Positions 33,895 to 43,453 of a DNA stretch of 64,000 nucleotides are shown piece by piece (within the stretch, counting starts at the first letter, position 1; every line of letters begins with the position of its first letter). The DNA lies in the NCBI RefSeq assembly GCF_043575855.1, contig NZ_CP144375.1:2046001-2110000 (forward strand), read 5' to 3'. The notes beneath the pieces were generated by a model. That model searched no databases and was not told the origin of the DNA. It saw nothing but the letters and a program-made list of their open reading frames with translations. The stretch is from Kutzneria buriramensis. GTDB lineage: Bacteria > Actinomycetota > Actinomycetes > Mycobacteriales > Pseudonocardiaceae. The position numbers and the translations under genes are program-made.

Positions 33895-34899
<1,005 letters not shown>

Positions 34900-35068
34900 G
34901 GTGTGTCTCCTCGAAACTCGAACCGGTCGAATGCCGGAGCCCAGTAGATGCGGCGACGCTGCCTGCCGGCAACACTAGCGTTACGAAGTAGCGCTGGTCA
35001 CAGTGGTATGGCAGCTTTCTTGATCGAGCCAGCCGAGGCTGCTCCGTTCGGGCTAGGCGGCCCTCTTT

Positions 35069-35084
35069 ATTGGTCCAGACCATG
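35069..35084. promoter_or_regulatory. DasR-like (dre) palindrome upstream of gap
   Basis: ATTGGTCCAGACCATG contains the perfect palindrome TGGTC-CA-GACCA and differs little from the DasR consensus ACTGGTCTAGACCACT. It lies in the 245-base gene-free region (34900-35144) that must hold the gap promoter. The rest of that region shows nothing recognisable. Confidence 0.55.
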
Positions 35085-35144
35085 CCCCTCGCTTCGCGCC
35101 GGATCCGATGTCCGGGGCCACATGTGCGTCAAATGCGACCGTCA

Positions 35145-35900
35145 TCAACGGCGGTGGTTCTGGACGACACCGCCGTTGATGACGTGAGCCTGGACACCGT
35201 AGTTCTCGCCGGCGTTCATGACGCTCGTCACCGGGCCCGGCCGCGTGGCATCCGTCTCCTCGACCGGTGCAGAAGCCTGCGGGAGGTCCTCGGCGATGAA
35301 GGCGGCCAGAGTACGGGCGTCGAAACCCGGCACCGCGACCCAGGCGCGAGCGGTGAACTCCTTGTTGGTCACGGCCAGCTCGGCGAAGTCCGTCGGCCGC
35401 GCGTGCCTGGCCCAGTCGTGACGGAAGACGCTCTGGTAGACGGCGTCGGAGACGATGATCGCGGTGCTCATCGAGCCGTCCGGCCGCTCGGCCATGCAGC
35501 GGCGGGCCAGCGCCTTGAACGCGGGCGCCTCCAGCAGCCGGGCGCGGGCGATGTTGGACGGGTGGAAGCCCTGCCCGTCGGGCAGCGGCCCCACCTCGAC
35601 GGCCAGCCGCAGCCGCAGCTCCAGCTTGTTCCACTTGTTGTGCTCGGCGACGATCGGGGCCAGCGCGGGCCCCAGGTCGACGGCCTGCCCCAGCAGCGCG
35701 CTCGGGAAGGCGTAGAGCCAGCCGTCGCCGGTGTACTGCGCGTCCACGGCGTCGTCGCGCGGCACGCCCGCGGCGTCCATGCCGCCGGCCAGCAGCGTCT
35801 CGAGCACGGTCGTGACCTGCGGCAGCAGGTGCGGGGCGGTGCTGGCGGACTCGATCACATCCACGCCCAGCAGCGTGCGGAATTCGGCGGCGGTGGTCAC
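35145..35900 (-). CDS. Nucleotide-cyclase-like protein with a RHIM-like C-terminal tail
   Basis: A 251-residue protein from GTG 35900, which follows GGAGG. The body reads like a degenerate class III nucleotide-cyclase fold: a first strand LLGVDVIESAS, AQYTGDGWLYAFPSALLGQA (the GDG turn), LELRLRLAVEVGPLP and a C-terminal strand TARAWVAVPGF. After a linker, the last 20 residues are GENYGVQAHVINGGVVQNH, resembling the VVQVGSLHG motif of the NB-ARC protein at 14.5 kb. It is coupled to the upstream Crp/Fnr gene (25-base gap). Cyclase activity is uncertain because the metal Asp and substrate residues are not clearly kept. Confidence 0.65.
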   Translation of the reverse strand: MTTAAEFRTLLGVDVIESASTAPHLLPQVTTVLETLLAGGMDAAGVPRDDAVDAQYTGDGWLYAFPSALLGQAVDLGPALAPIVAEHNKWNKLELRLRLAVEVGPLPDGQGFHPSNIARARLLEAPAFKALARRCMAERPDGSMSTAIIVSDAVYQSVFRHDWARHARPTDFAELAVTNKEFTARAWVAVPGFDARTLAAFIAEDLPQASAPVEETDATRPGPVTSVMNAGENYGVQAHVINGGVVQNHRR

Positions 35901-35925
35901 GTGGAGGCCTCCAACTGGCTCAGGG

Positions 35926-36666
35926 TCAGCACGCACGTGTGGAGTCTCGCGGCGCGAAGTCCTCCGGTCTCCCGGAAAACCGGGAGACATCGCCGCGACC
36001 CGGCCGCCAGTCCGGGTCGGCGAGGCAGCGCTCCAGCAGCTGCGGGTCGGGCAGCAGGTAGCTGCGCCGCCCCGTCTCCAGCAGCCGGTCGCCGCGCAGC
36101 TGCTTGAGCACGTGGTCGACCGTCTTGGCCGACGCCGTCACGAACTGCGCGATCTCCAGCTGGGTCAGGCCCTTCACCCGCAACCCGCCGCCGGCCGCCG
36201 GCTCGCCGCTGGACAGCGCCCAGCTCAGCAGCTGCCGCGCCACCCGCACCGACACCTCGAACGACGCGTGCAGCCGCTGCCGCTGATCGGCCTGGAACAG
36301 CCGGGTGCTCAGCACGTCGCTGACGAACGCGAACAGGGACGGATGCTCCCGCAACAGGTTCCGGAAGGTGTGCGCCTCCACGTGCAGCGCGACGCCCGGG
36401 GTCCGGGCGATCACGTCCGCGCTGCGCGGCCGGTCGCCCATCACCCCCATCTCCCCCATCAGCTCGCCCGCGCCGTAGAAGCCCAGGATCGAGTCGGCCC
36501 CGTTCGCGCCGTGCAGCACCACCTTGACCTTGCCGGACTCGATCAGCAGCACCTCGTCGCTCGGCGCGCCCTCGGCGATCAGCACGTCGCCCCGGCGGAA
36601 CGGCCTGGTCCGACCCGCGTTCCGGAGCAGGGCGCGGACCTGATCGGCTAACCGGTCCTCGGTCAT
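35926..36666 (-). CDS. Crp/Fnr family transcriptional regulator
   Basis: A 246-residue regulator. The cyclic-nucleotide domain spans residues 1-120, with phosphate cassette GELMGEMGVMGDRPRSADV that keeps the Glu and Arg needed for cNMP. The dimer helix and a C-terminal winged helix (GLTQLEIAQFVTASAKTVDHVLKQL) follow. No Fe-S cysteines are seen at the N-terminus, so it is Crp- rather than Fnr-like. It is co-transcribed with the cyclase-like gene, and together they interrupt the usual whiA-gap order. Confidence 0.9.
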   Translation of the reverse strand: MTEDRLADQVRALLRNAGRTRPFRRGDVLIAEGAPSDEVLLIESGKVKVVLHGANGADSILGFYGAGELMGEMGVMGDRPRSADVIARTPGVALHVEAHTFRNLLREHPSLFAFVSDVLSTRLFQADQRQRLHASFEVSVRVARQLLSWALSSGEPAAGGGLRVKGLTQLEIAQFVTASAKTVDHVLKQLRGDRLLETGRRSYLLPDPQLLERCLADPDWRPGRGDVSRFSGRPEDFAPRDSTRAC

Positions 36667-36787
36667 GTCACGTTCCCCTCAGCGACGAGCGCAGCCATGG
36701 TCGCGGCACCGGCGCTCGGCAGCAAGGTCTGGATCGGGTGGCAGCCGACTGTTTGCCGGGGCAAGGACCGGGGAGCGGCGGGCCCGC

Positions 36788-37783
36788 TCAGACGTCGGCC
36801 TCCTCGGCCTCCAGCATCTCCGGCGTCACGGCCGACTCGGTGTCGGGCACGCCCATCTCGTGCGCCCGCTTGTCGGCCATGGCCAGCAGGCGGCGGATCC
36901 GGCCGGCGACGGCGTCCTTGGTCATCGGCGGCTCGGACAGCTGTCCCAGCTCCTCCAGCGACGCCTGCCGGTTGCTCAGCCGCAGCCGGCCGGCGGTGAC
37001 CAGGTGGTTCGGCGCGGACGGGCCGAGGATGTCCAGCGCCCGCTCCACGCGGGCGGCCGCGGCGACGGCGGCGCGGGCGGACCGGCGCAGGTTGGCGTCG
37101 TCGAAGTTGGCCAGGCGGTTGGCGGTGGCCCGGACCTCGCGGCGCATCCGCCGCTCCTCCCACGCCATCACGGAGTCGTGCGCGCCCAACCGGGTCAGCA
37201 GGGCGCCGATGGCGTCGCCGTCCCGGACGACGACGCGGTCGGCGCCGCGCACCTCCCGGGACTTGGCCTGGATGCCCATCCGCCGGGCGGCGCCGACCAG
37301 CGCCAGCGCGGCCTCCGGGCCCGGGCAGGTCACCTCCAGCGCGCTGGAGCGCCCCGGTTCCGTCAGCGAGCCGTGGGCCAGGAAGGCGCCGCGCCAGGCC
37401 GCCTCGGAGTCGCAGGTGCCGCCGGACACCACCGGCGCCGGCAACCCCCGCACGGGCCGGCCGCGCGGGTCCAGCAGCCCGGTCTGGCGGGCCAGGCCCT
37501 CGCCGTCCTTGACCACCCGCACCACCCACCGGGTGCCCTTGCGCAGCCCGCCAGAGGTCAGCACGTGCACGTCCGAGTGGTGCCCGAACAGGTCGTGGAT
37601 CTCCTTGCGCAGCCGGCGCGCGGCCGCGCCGGTGTCCAGCTCGGCCTCCACGACGACCCGCCCGGCGACGATGTGCAGCCCGCCGGCGAACCGCAGCAGC
37701 GAGGAGACCTCGGCCCGACGGCAACAGGTCTTGGCCACGGCCAGCCGGCTCAGCTCGTCCTTGACCGCGCCGGTCATCGCCAC
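36788..37783 (-). CDS. whiA: Sporulation regulator WhiA
   Basis: A 331-residue protein joining a LAGLIDADG-like domain and a C-terminal HTH (SLEELGQLSEPPMTKDAVAGRIRRLL). WhiA controls the switch to sporulation septation in Streptomyces and is kept in most Gram-positives, including non-sporing ones. TGAVKDELSRL at the start, LRFAGGLHI and TRLGAHDSVMAWEERRMRREV are family stretches. GTG 37783 (ATG two codons later) follows GGAGGG. It is in the operon yvcK-rapZ-uvrC, 22 bases after yvcK. Confidence 0.97.
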   Translation of the reverse strand: MAMTGAVKDELSRLAVAKTCCRRAEVSSLLRFAGGLHIVAGRVVVEAELDTGAAARRLRKEIHDLFGHHSDVHVLTSGGLRKGTRWVVRVVKDGEGLARQTGLLDPRGRPVRGLPAPVVSGGTCDSEAAWRGAFLAHGSLTEPGRSSALEVTCPGPEAALALVGAARRMGIQAKSREVRGADRVVVRDGDAIGALLTRLGAHDSVMAWEERRMRREVRATANRLANFDDANLRRSARAAVAAAARVERALDILGPSAPNHLVTAGRLRLSNRQASLEELGQLSEPPMTKDAVAGRIRRLLAMADKRAHEMGVPDTESAVTPEMLEAEEADV

Positions 37784-37805
37784 GGGTGGTGCCCTCCGCT
37801 TCTAC

Positions 37806-38804
37806 TCACACTCGGTCGTGCAGTCCGTGCAGTTGCAGCGCGTCCCGGAGGCTCAGCGCCAGCGCCGCCGGATCGTGCCGGTCGGCGGCGCCGCCGGCCG
37901 TCACGGTCGACAGGTGCGCGGTCGCCCCCAGGGAGGCCGCCGCAGTGCGCAGCCGCTCCGGGGTCGGCACCGAGTCCACGTCGGCCACCACGGCGTCCAC
38001 CCGCAGTCTCGGTGCGTGTTGGCAGAGTACGTCCAAGTGGCGTTCGGGGGAGAAACCGGCGGTCTCACCTGGTTGGGGGACCAGGTTTAGGACGACGACC
38101 TTGCACGCCGCCGTGTCCACCAACGCCTCGTGCAGCTCCGGCACGAGCAGGTGCGGCAGCACGCTGGTGAACCAAGATCCAGGTCCGAGCAGCACGACGT
38201 CCGCGTCGAGCACCGCCTGGACGGCCTGCGGGCACGCCGTCGGCGGACCGTTGCGGTCGGCCCGCAACCGGATCCGCTGTACCTGACCGGGTGTGGTGGC
38301 GACCGCCACCTGTCCCCTGATCCGGCGAACGGCGGTGACGTCCTCGTCGAGTCCCGTGACGTCCGCCTCGATGTCCAGCGGAACATTGCACATCGGTAAC
38401 ACCCGGCCGCGCAGGCCCATCAGCCGCGCCACCTCGTCCAGCACCGCGACCGGATCGCCGAGCGTCTCCAGCAGGCCGGCGATCAGCAGGTTGCCCACGG
38501 CGTGCCCGGCCAGCGCCCCGTTGCCGCCGAACCGGTGCTGGAACACCTCGCTCCACATCCGGCCGGCGTCGTCCTCGGCGGCCAGCGCGGCCAGCGCCTT
38601 GCGCAGGTCGCCGGGCGGCAGCAGGCCGAGCTCGCGGCGGAGGCGGCCGGAGGATCCGCCGTCGTCGGCGACGGTCACCACGGCCGTCACGTCCGGCGTC
38701 AGCAGTCGAAGGGCACGCAGCGTCGCCTGCAATCCGTGGCCGCCGCCGAGGGCGACGGCTCGCAGGGGCTGGTCATGCGCGCCGGCGGGCTGCACGGGGA
38801 TCAC
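37806..38804 (-). CDS. yvcK: YvcK / CofD-like protein (gluconeogenesis factor)
   Basis: A 332-residue member of the CofD/YvcK family. VALGGGHGLQATLRAL and VTVADDGGSSGRLRRELG form the nucleotide-sugar site, with LLIAGLLETLGD and LGPGSWFTSVLPHLLV beyond. In Gram-positives YvcK binds UDP-GlcNAc and supports growth and cell-wall balance on gluconeogenic carbon. Its start overlaps the rapZ stop by four bases. Confidence 0.95.
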   Translation of the reverse strand: MIPVQPAGAHDQPLRAVALGGGHGLQATLRALRLLTPDVTAVVTVADDGGSSGRLRRELGLLPPGDLRKALAALAAEDDAGRMWSEVFQHRFGGNGALAGHAVGNLLIAGLLETLGDPVAVLDEVARLMGLRGRVLPMCNVPLDIEADVTGLDEDVTAVRRIRGQVAVATTPGQVQRIRLRADRNGPPTACPQAVQAVLDADVVLLGPGSWFTSVLPHLLVPELHEALVDTAACKVVVLNLVPQPGETAGFSPERHLDVLCQHAPRLRVDAVVADVDSVPTPERLRTAAASLGATAHLSTVTAGGAADRHDPAALALSLRDALQLHGLHDRV

Positions 38805-39688
38805 TCGCGACCCAGGTCCCGGTGCACGACCTTCACCGTCATCCCGTCCTCCGTCGACAGCAGTCCTGAAAGTTCTTCGGATATTGCCACGCTCCGGTGC
38901 TTACCACCGGTGCAGCCCACCGCCAACGTCAGGTAGCGCTTTCCCTCCCGCCGGTAGCCGGCGCCGATCAGCTTGAGCAGCTCGTGGTAGCGGTCCAGGA
39001 ACTCCTCCGCGCCCTCCTGGCTCAGCACGTAGTTGCGCACGTCCGCGTCCAGGCCGGTCTGCTCGCGCAGCTCCGGGATCCAGAACGGGTTGGGCAGGAA
39101 GCGCACGTCCATCACCAGGTCGGCGTCCATCGGCAGGCCGTACTTGTAGCCGAAGGAGAGCACCGTGACCCGGGTGCGGGCGCTGGTCTCCGAGCCGAAC
39201 GTGTCCTCGATCTTGGCCCGCAGCTGGTGCACGGACAGCGCGCTGGTGTCCAGCACCAGGTCGGCCGCCTCGCGCAGCGGGGTCAGCAGCATCCGCTCGG
39301 CGGCGATGCCGTCGGCCAGCCGGCCGTCACCCTGCATCGGGTGGCCTCGGCGGACCGACTCGAAGCGGCGCACCAGCACGTCGTCGGTGGCCTCCAGGAA
39401 CAGCACGCGGGGCTTGTAGCCGCGGGCGTCCAGGTCCTTGATGATCGCGGCCAGGTCGTCGGTGAAGGCGCGGCTGCGGACGTCCATCACCACGGCGACG
39501 CGGGTGATCGCGCCGCGGGCCTGCGCCCCCAGCTCCACCATGGTGGCGATCAGCTCCGGCGGCAGGTTGTCCACGACGAACCAGCCCAGGTCCTCCAGGC
39601 ACTTCGCGGCGGTGCTGCGGCCGGCGCCGGACAGCCCCGTCACGACGGCGACTTCGATACCCGACTTGCTGTTGGCGGGTGCACTCAC
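38801..39688 (-). CDS. rapZ: RNase adapter RapZ (YvcJ family P-loop protein)
   Basis: A 295-residue NTP-binding protein. The P-loop is GLSGAGRST (residues 18-26) with Arg instead of Lys, usual in actinobacteria; FVVDNLPPELI follows. The C-terminal half has VLSFGYKYGLPMDADLVMDVRFLPNP and AVGCTGGKHRSVAISEEL. In proteobacteria RapZ guides RNase E to a regulatory RNA; the actinobacterial role is less clear but it is linked with yvcK and whiA. The GTG start lies inside a stem (GCACTCACGAGCGC/GCGCTCGCGAGTGC, 39681-39726). Confidence 0.95.
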   Translation of the reverse strand: MSAPANSKSGIEVAVVTGLSGAGRSTAAKCLEDLGWFVVDNLPPELIATMVELGAQARGAITRVAVVMDVRSRAFTDDLAAIIKDLDARGYKPRVLFLEATDDVLVRRFESVRRGHPMQGDGRLADGIAAERMLLTPLREAADLVLDTSALSVHQLRAKIEDTFGSETSARTRVTVLSFGYKYGLPMDADLVMDVRFLPNPFWIPELREQTGLDADVRNYVLSQEGAEEFLDRYHELLKLIGAGYRREGKRYLTLAVGCTGGKHRSVAISEELSGLLSTEDGMTVKVVHRDLGRE

Positions 39689-39767
39689 GAGCGCACCTCG
39701 CTGGCGCTCGGCGCGCTCGCGAGTGCAAGCACTACTGCGCTCAATGGTGCGTTCGCAAGCTCACTCA

Positions 39768-41711
39768 CTACTTTTCCCTTTCCTTCCCGGCACTCGCCAG
39801 GGTGGCGTGCACGGCTTCGGCGGTGCGCCGGCCGACGCCGGGCACCCCGCTGATCTCATCCACGGTGGCCTCACGCAGCTTGCGCACCGACCCGAAGTGC
39901 TTGAGCAGCGCGGCCTTGCGGGTCTGCCCCAGGCCCGGCACCTGGTCCAGCTCCGAGGTCGTCATCCGCTGGCCGCGCTTCTGCCGGTGGTAGGAGATCG
40001 CGAAGCGGTGAGCCTCGTCCCGCACGCGCTGCAACAGGTACAGCGCCTCGCTGGTGCGGGGCAGAATCACCGGATCGGGTTCACCGGGGACCCACACCTC
40101 CTCCAGGCGCTTGGCCAGGCCGATCACCGCGACGTCGGTGACGCCGAGCTCGGCCAGCACGTCCGCGGCGACGGCGACCTGCGGCGCGCCGCCGTCCACC
40201 ACCAACAGGTTCGGCGGATACGCGAACTTACGCGGGCGACCGGTCTCCGGATCGATGCCGGGACGGTCCGGATCCACCGCGCCGGCGGCCTCCTGCTGGT
40301 AGCGCGCGAACCGGCGGCGGACCACCTCGGCGATCGAGCCCACGTCGCCGCCCTCCGCGCCCTCGCGGATCGCGAACCGGCGGTACTCCGACTTGCGGGC
40401 CAGGCCGTCCTCGAAGACCACCAGCGACGCCACCACGTCCGTGCCCTGCACGTGGCTGACGTCCGTGCACTCGATGCGCAGCGGCGCGGTGTCCAGGCCG
40501 AGCGCGTCCTGGAGCTCCTGCAACGCCGCCGACCGGGCCGTCAGGTCGCCCGCGCGGCGCAGCTTGTGCTGGGCGAACGCCTCCTTGGCGTTGCGCTGCA
40601 CCGTTTCCATCAGCGCGCGCTTGTCGCCGCGCTGCGGGATGCGCAGCTGCACGCGGGAACCTCGCAACCCGGACAACCAGTCGGTGATCGCCTCCGCGTC
40701 GTCCGGCAGCTCCGGCACCAGCACCTCGCGCGGCACCGCGCTGCCCGTCTGCTCGGCGTCTTCGGCCATGTCGGCCTGGTCGCCGTAGAACTGGCTGAGG
40801 AACTGGTCCACCAGGCCGGCGGTGTCGGTCTCCTCGACCTTGTCCACCACCCAGCCGCGCTGGCCTCGAACCCGGCCGCCGCGCACGTGGAACACCTGGA
40901 CCGCAGCCTCCAGCTCGTCCTGCGCGAACGCCACCACGTCCGCATCGGTGCCGTCGCCGAGCACGACCGCCTGCTTCTCCAGCGCCATCCGCGCCGCGTT
41001 CAGGTCGTCGCGCAGTCGCGCCGCCCGCTCGAACTCCAGCTCCTCCGACGCCGCCAGCATCTCCCGTTCGAGCCGCTTGATCAGGCCGTCCGTCTTGCCC
41101 GCGAGGAAGTCGCAGAAGTCCTCGACGATCTCCCGGTGTTCGTCCGCGGTCACCTTGCCCACGCACGGGGCCGAGCACTTGTCGATATAGCCCAGCAGGC
41201 AGGGGCGGCCGATCTGGCCGTGCCGCTTGAACACGCCGTTCGAGCACGTCCGCGCCGGGAACACCCGCAGCAACAGGTCCAGCGTCTCCCGGATGGCCCA
41301 CGCGTGCGAGTACGGGCCGAAGTAGCGCACGCCCTTGCGCCGGGGGCCGCGATACACGTGCAGGCGCGGGAATTCCTCGTGCAGCGTCACCGCCAGCACC
41401 GGGTACGACTTGTCGTCGCGGTAGCGGACGTTGAAGCGGGGGTCGAACTCCTTGATCCAGGAGTACTCCAGCTGGAGCGCCTCGACCTCGGTCGCCACCA
41501 CCGTCCACTCGACGCTGGCCGCCGTCGTCACCATCTGCGCGGTGCGCGGATGCAGCGTCGTCACGTCGGCGAAGTACGAGGACAGGCGACTGCGGAGGCT
41601 CTTGGCCTTGCCGACGTAGATCACCCGGCGGTGCTGGTCGCGGAACTTGTACACGCCAGGGTTGTCGGGGATCGTGCCTGGTGCTGGGCGATAGGTCGAC
41701 GGGTCGGCCAC
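39768..41711 (-). CDS. uvrC: Excinuclease ABC subunit C
   Basis: A 647-residue nucleotide-excision-repair nuclease. The GIY-YIG domain is at the N-terminus (NPGVYKFRDQHRRVIYVGKA, RSRLSSYF), a UVR motif lies around residue 215, and the RNase H-like nuclease domain contains ECTDVSHVQGTD and LLVVDGGAPQV. Two helix-hairpin-helices are at the end (LDQVPGLGQTRKAALLKHFG, ISGVPGVGRRTAEAV). It makes both incisions around lesions. It is the first gene of the uvrC-rapZ-yvcK-whiA block. Confidence 0.97.
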   Translation of the reverse strand: MADPSTYRPAPGTIPDNPGVYKFRDQHRRVIYVGKAKSLRSRLSSYFADVTTLHPRTAQMVTTAASVEWTVVATEVEALQLEYSWIKEFDPRFNVRYRDDKSYPVLAVTLHEEFPRLHVYRGPRRKGVRYFGPYSHAWAIRETLDLLLRVFPARTCSNGVFKRHGQIGRPCLLGYIDKCSAPCVGKVTADEHREIVEDFCDFLAGKTDGLIKRLEREMLAASEELEFERAARLRDDLNAARMALEKQAVVLGDGTDADVVAFAQDELEAAVQVFHVRGGRVRGQRGWVVDKVEETDTAGLVDQFLSQFYGDQADMAEDAEQTGSAVPREVLVPELPDDAEAITDWLSGLRGSRVQLRIPQRGDKRALMETVQRNAKEAFAQHKLRRAGDLTARSAALQELQDALGLDTAPLRIECTDVSHVQGTDVVASLVVFEDGLARKSEYRRFAIREGAEGGDVGSIAEVVRRRFARYQQEAAGAVDPDRPGIDPETGRPRKFAYPPNLLVVDGGAPQVAVAADVLAELGVTDVAVIGLAKRLEEVWVPGEPDPVILPRTSEALYLLQRVRDEAHRFAISYHRQKRGQRMTTSELDQVPGLGQTRKAALLKHFGSVRKLREATVDEISGVPGVGRRTAEAVHATLASAGKEREK

Positions 41712-41742
41712 CCGTCAAGACTACGGCCGTGGTCCGACAGTT

Positions 41743-41771
41743 CCCGCACGCGGTCGGCGACCGCGTGCGGG
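41743..41771 (-). terminator. Terminator after the Rieske lipoprotein gene
   Basis: CCCGCACGCGGTC and GACCGCGTGCGGG form a perfect 13-bp stem with a 3-base loop, just past the stop at 41779. Confidence 0.8.
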
Positions 41772-41778
41772 CGGGCCG

Positions 41779-42240
41779 TCAGGCCAGGACGACGGCGGCG
41801 CCGTTGACCTTCACGTCGACGGCGGTCAGGCCGGTCGTCGCGGGGCCGCGCTTGAGGGCGCCGGTGCTGGCGTCGAACTGGCTGCCGTGGCCGGGGCAGG
41901 TGATGGTGCCGCCCTGCGGCGTGCCGACGGTGACGCCCTGGTGCGGGCACGCCGCGCTGAACGCCTTCACCTGGCCGGCGCTGGGCTGGACGAGCAGCAG
42001 CTTGCCGGTGCCACCGGGCTCGTCGACCAGCGTGCCGCCGCCGACCGGGACGTCGGCCAGCTTCGCGACCTCGGTGCCGGCTGCGGCCTTCGGCTGGTTG
42101 TTGTTCGCGGGGCCCGACGCGTCGCTGGTGGACGCGCTGCTGCACGCCGTCGTGACCGCGCCGCCGGCGACCAGGGCGGCGACCAGGCCGCAGAGCACCT
42201 GGCGGCGGTTCGGGTTGGCGATGACCTCGGGCGTAGTCAA
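41779..42240 (-). CDS. Rieske [2Fe-2S] protein, Tat-type lipoprotein
   Basis: A 153-residue exported iron-sulfur protein. The start is TTG 42240 behind GGAGG. The N-terminus has a twin-arginine segment (NPNRRQVLCGLVAALVAGG) and a lipobox TTAC, then a Ser/Asn linker. The Rieske cluster ligands are CPHQG (Cys, His) and CPGHGSQFD (Cys, His), completing the normal pair. It is a stand-alone membrane-anchored Rieske protein; an electron partner is not nearby. Confidence 0.9.
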   Translation of the reverse strand: MTTPEVIANPNRRQVLCGLVAALVAGGAVTTACSSASTSDASGPANNNQPKAAAGTEVAKLADVPVGGGTLVDEPGGTGKLLLVQPSAGQVKAFSAACPHQGVTVGTPQGGTITCPGHGSQFDASTGALKRGPATTGLTAVDVKVNGAAVVLA

Positions 42241-42399
42241 GACAAGCCTCCGTGCGAGCGTGGTGGGGAAGACACAGTCCACCAGATACACGTGGATGTC
42301 AGGTCAGGGGTTCATCCGCATTGGCTGTGAAATCGCCTGGAATGGCAACCTCGGGAGTTCCTCAGAAATTCGCTGGACGCCATCGGAAAACTGTCCGTT

Positions 42400-42930
42400 G
42401 TGACGGATCAGCGCGTGCTCGTCCTGAATGGCCCGGCCGGAATCGGAAAGTCGACGGTGGCCCGCGAACTGGCCGCCCGCACGGCGAACGGAGCGTGGAT
42501 CGAGGGGGACGCGCTGAAGGCGTTCGTCGTCACGCGCGACCGGCATCGGCCGCGCGGCCTGTCGTTCCGGGTGGCCGGCGCGGCGACCGGCGTGTATCTC
42601 GACGCCGGATTCGAGCTGGTGGTGTTCGACTTCGTGTTTCACGACGCCGACATGGTCGAGCAGTTCTCGCGCACGCTGCCGGCGGGCGCGGACCTGCACG
42701 TGGTGACGCTGTGGGCCGATCTCGCGACGGTGACGGCGCGCGAGAAGGGCCGCCCGGGCCGCGAGCCGCTGCGCGAGATGGTCGCGGTGCACTGGCGCAA
42801 GGTCCGGGACAACCTGTTCGAGCTGGGTGCCGTGGTGTCGGCCGACGGCCCGGTCGCCGACGTCGTGCTCGCGGTGGAACGCGCCGTCGACGGCCGGGTC
42901 GGCGCCTACCCGCGCCCCGAACGCGGGTAG
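42400..42930 (+). CDS. P-loop kinase-like protein
   Basis: A 176-residue AAA/kinase-fold protein: Walker A GPAGIGKST (residues 11-19), Asp in ELVVFDFVFHDADM as possible Walker B, and TLWADLATVTAREKGRPGREPL as the Arg-rich lid. It looks like chloramphenicol-phosphotransferase or gluconate-kinase-like small kinases; the substrate cannot be told. The GTG start has no good ribosome-binding site. The last codons (GAYPRPERG) lie inside a 16-bp hairpin that also holds the stop codon. Confidence 0.75.
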   Translation: MTDQRVLVLNGPAGIGKSTVARELAARTANGAWIEGDALKAFVVTRDRHRPRGLSFRVAGAATGVYLDAGFELVVFDFVFHDADMVEQFSRTLPAGADLHVVTLWADLATVTAREKGRPGREPLREMVAVHWRKVRDNLFELGAVVSADGPVADVVLAVERAVDGRVGAYPRPERG

Positions 42931-42937
42931 GCGCCGA
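42899..42937. terminator. Bidirectional terminator that contains the stop codon of the kinase-like gene
   Basis: TCGGCGCCTACCCGCG and CGCGGGTAGGCGCCGA form a perfect 16-bp stem with a 7-base loop. The TAG at 42928-42930 is in the 3' arm. It separates two convergent genes. Confidence 0.8.
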
Positions 42938-42952
42938 TTCCCCGCGACAGGG

Positions 42953-43453
42953 TCAGTTGGCCGCGCTGGCGATCGTCCTGGCCACGGCCAGCACGGCGGT
43001 GAACGGCGGCAGCCAGTGCCGGCTGAAGGAGGGGGCGTTGGCCCACCGCACCCGCCCGTACGGCGTCATGGTGGGCGGCAGCACGATGCTGCTGGGCGAG
43101 CGCACGAACCGGATCTCGGACGGGGTGCGCAGCTGCGCCGGCAGCAGGGCGACCAGCTCGGCCAGGAACACCCAGTTCTCCTGCGGGCTGGGGATGACCA
43201 GCGTCGGCCCGGCGAGCATGCGGGCCCGCAGCTCGGCGAGCACGGCGGAGCCGATGCGGGCCGGCATCACGAGCGCGGTGGTGGTCGGCCCGAGCGGCAG
43301 CAGGACGCCCTGCTCGGTCACGTTGACCCGCCAGCCGAGCATCCGGTAGTTGGCGACGACCTCGCCAAGGGTCCGGCCGAAGCTGCCCTCCGGCGGCTGC
43401 GGCGGCTGCACGACGGCCTGCGGGGCTCGTGGCGGCTGGGTCGAGGTACGCAT
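42953..43453 (-). CDS. Hypothetical protein divergent from an XRE/TPR regulator
   Basis: A 166-residue protein from ATG 43453. An N-terminal Pro/Gln linker precedes VVANYRMLGWRVNVTEQGVLL, ALVMPARIGSAVLAELRARM and LAGPTLVIPSPQENWVFLAE. The latter is similar in style to small Pseudonocardiaceae proteins that sit next to XRE regulators and carry a stretch resembling the N-part of bifunctional primase/polymerase-like domains. I do not recognise a definite family. It diverges from the regulator at 43702 with 248 bases between. Confidence 0.7.
   Translation of the reverse strand: MRTSTQPPRAPQAVVQPPQPPEGSFGRTLGEVVANYRMLGWRVNVTEQGVLLPLGPTTTALVMPARIGSAVLAELRARMLAGPTLVIPSPQENWVFLAELVALLPAQLRTPSEIRFVRSPSSIVLPPTMTPYGRVRWANAPSFSRHWLPPFTAVLAVARTIASAAN

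Noticed and set aside
39438..41807. 789-codon frame antisense to rapZ and uvrC
   Set aside because: uvrC and rapZ are unmistakable on the minus strand; the antisense product is His/Arg-rich nonsense.
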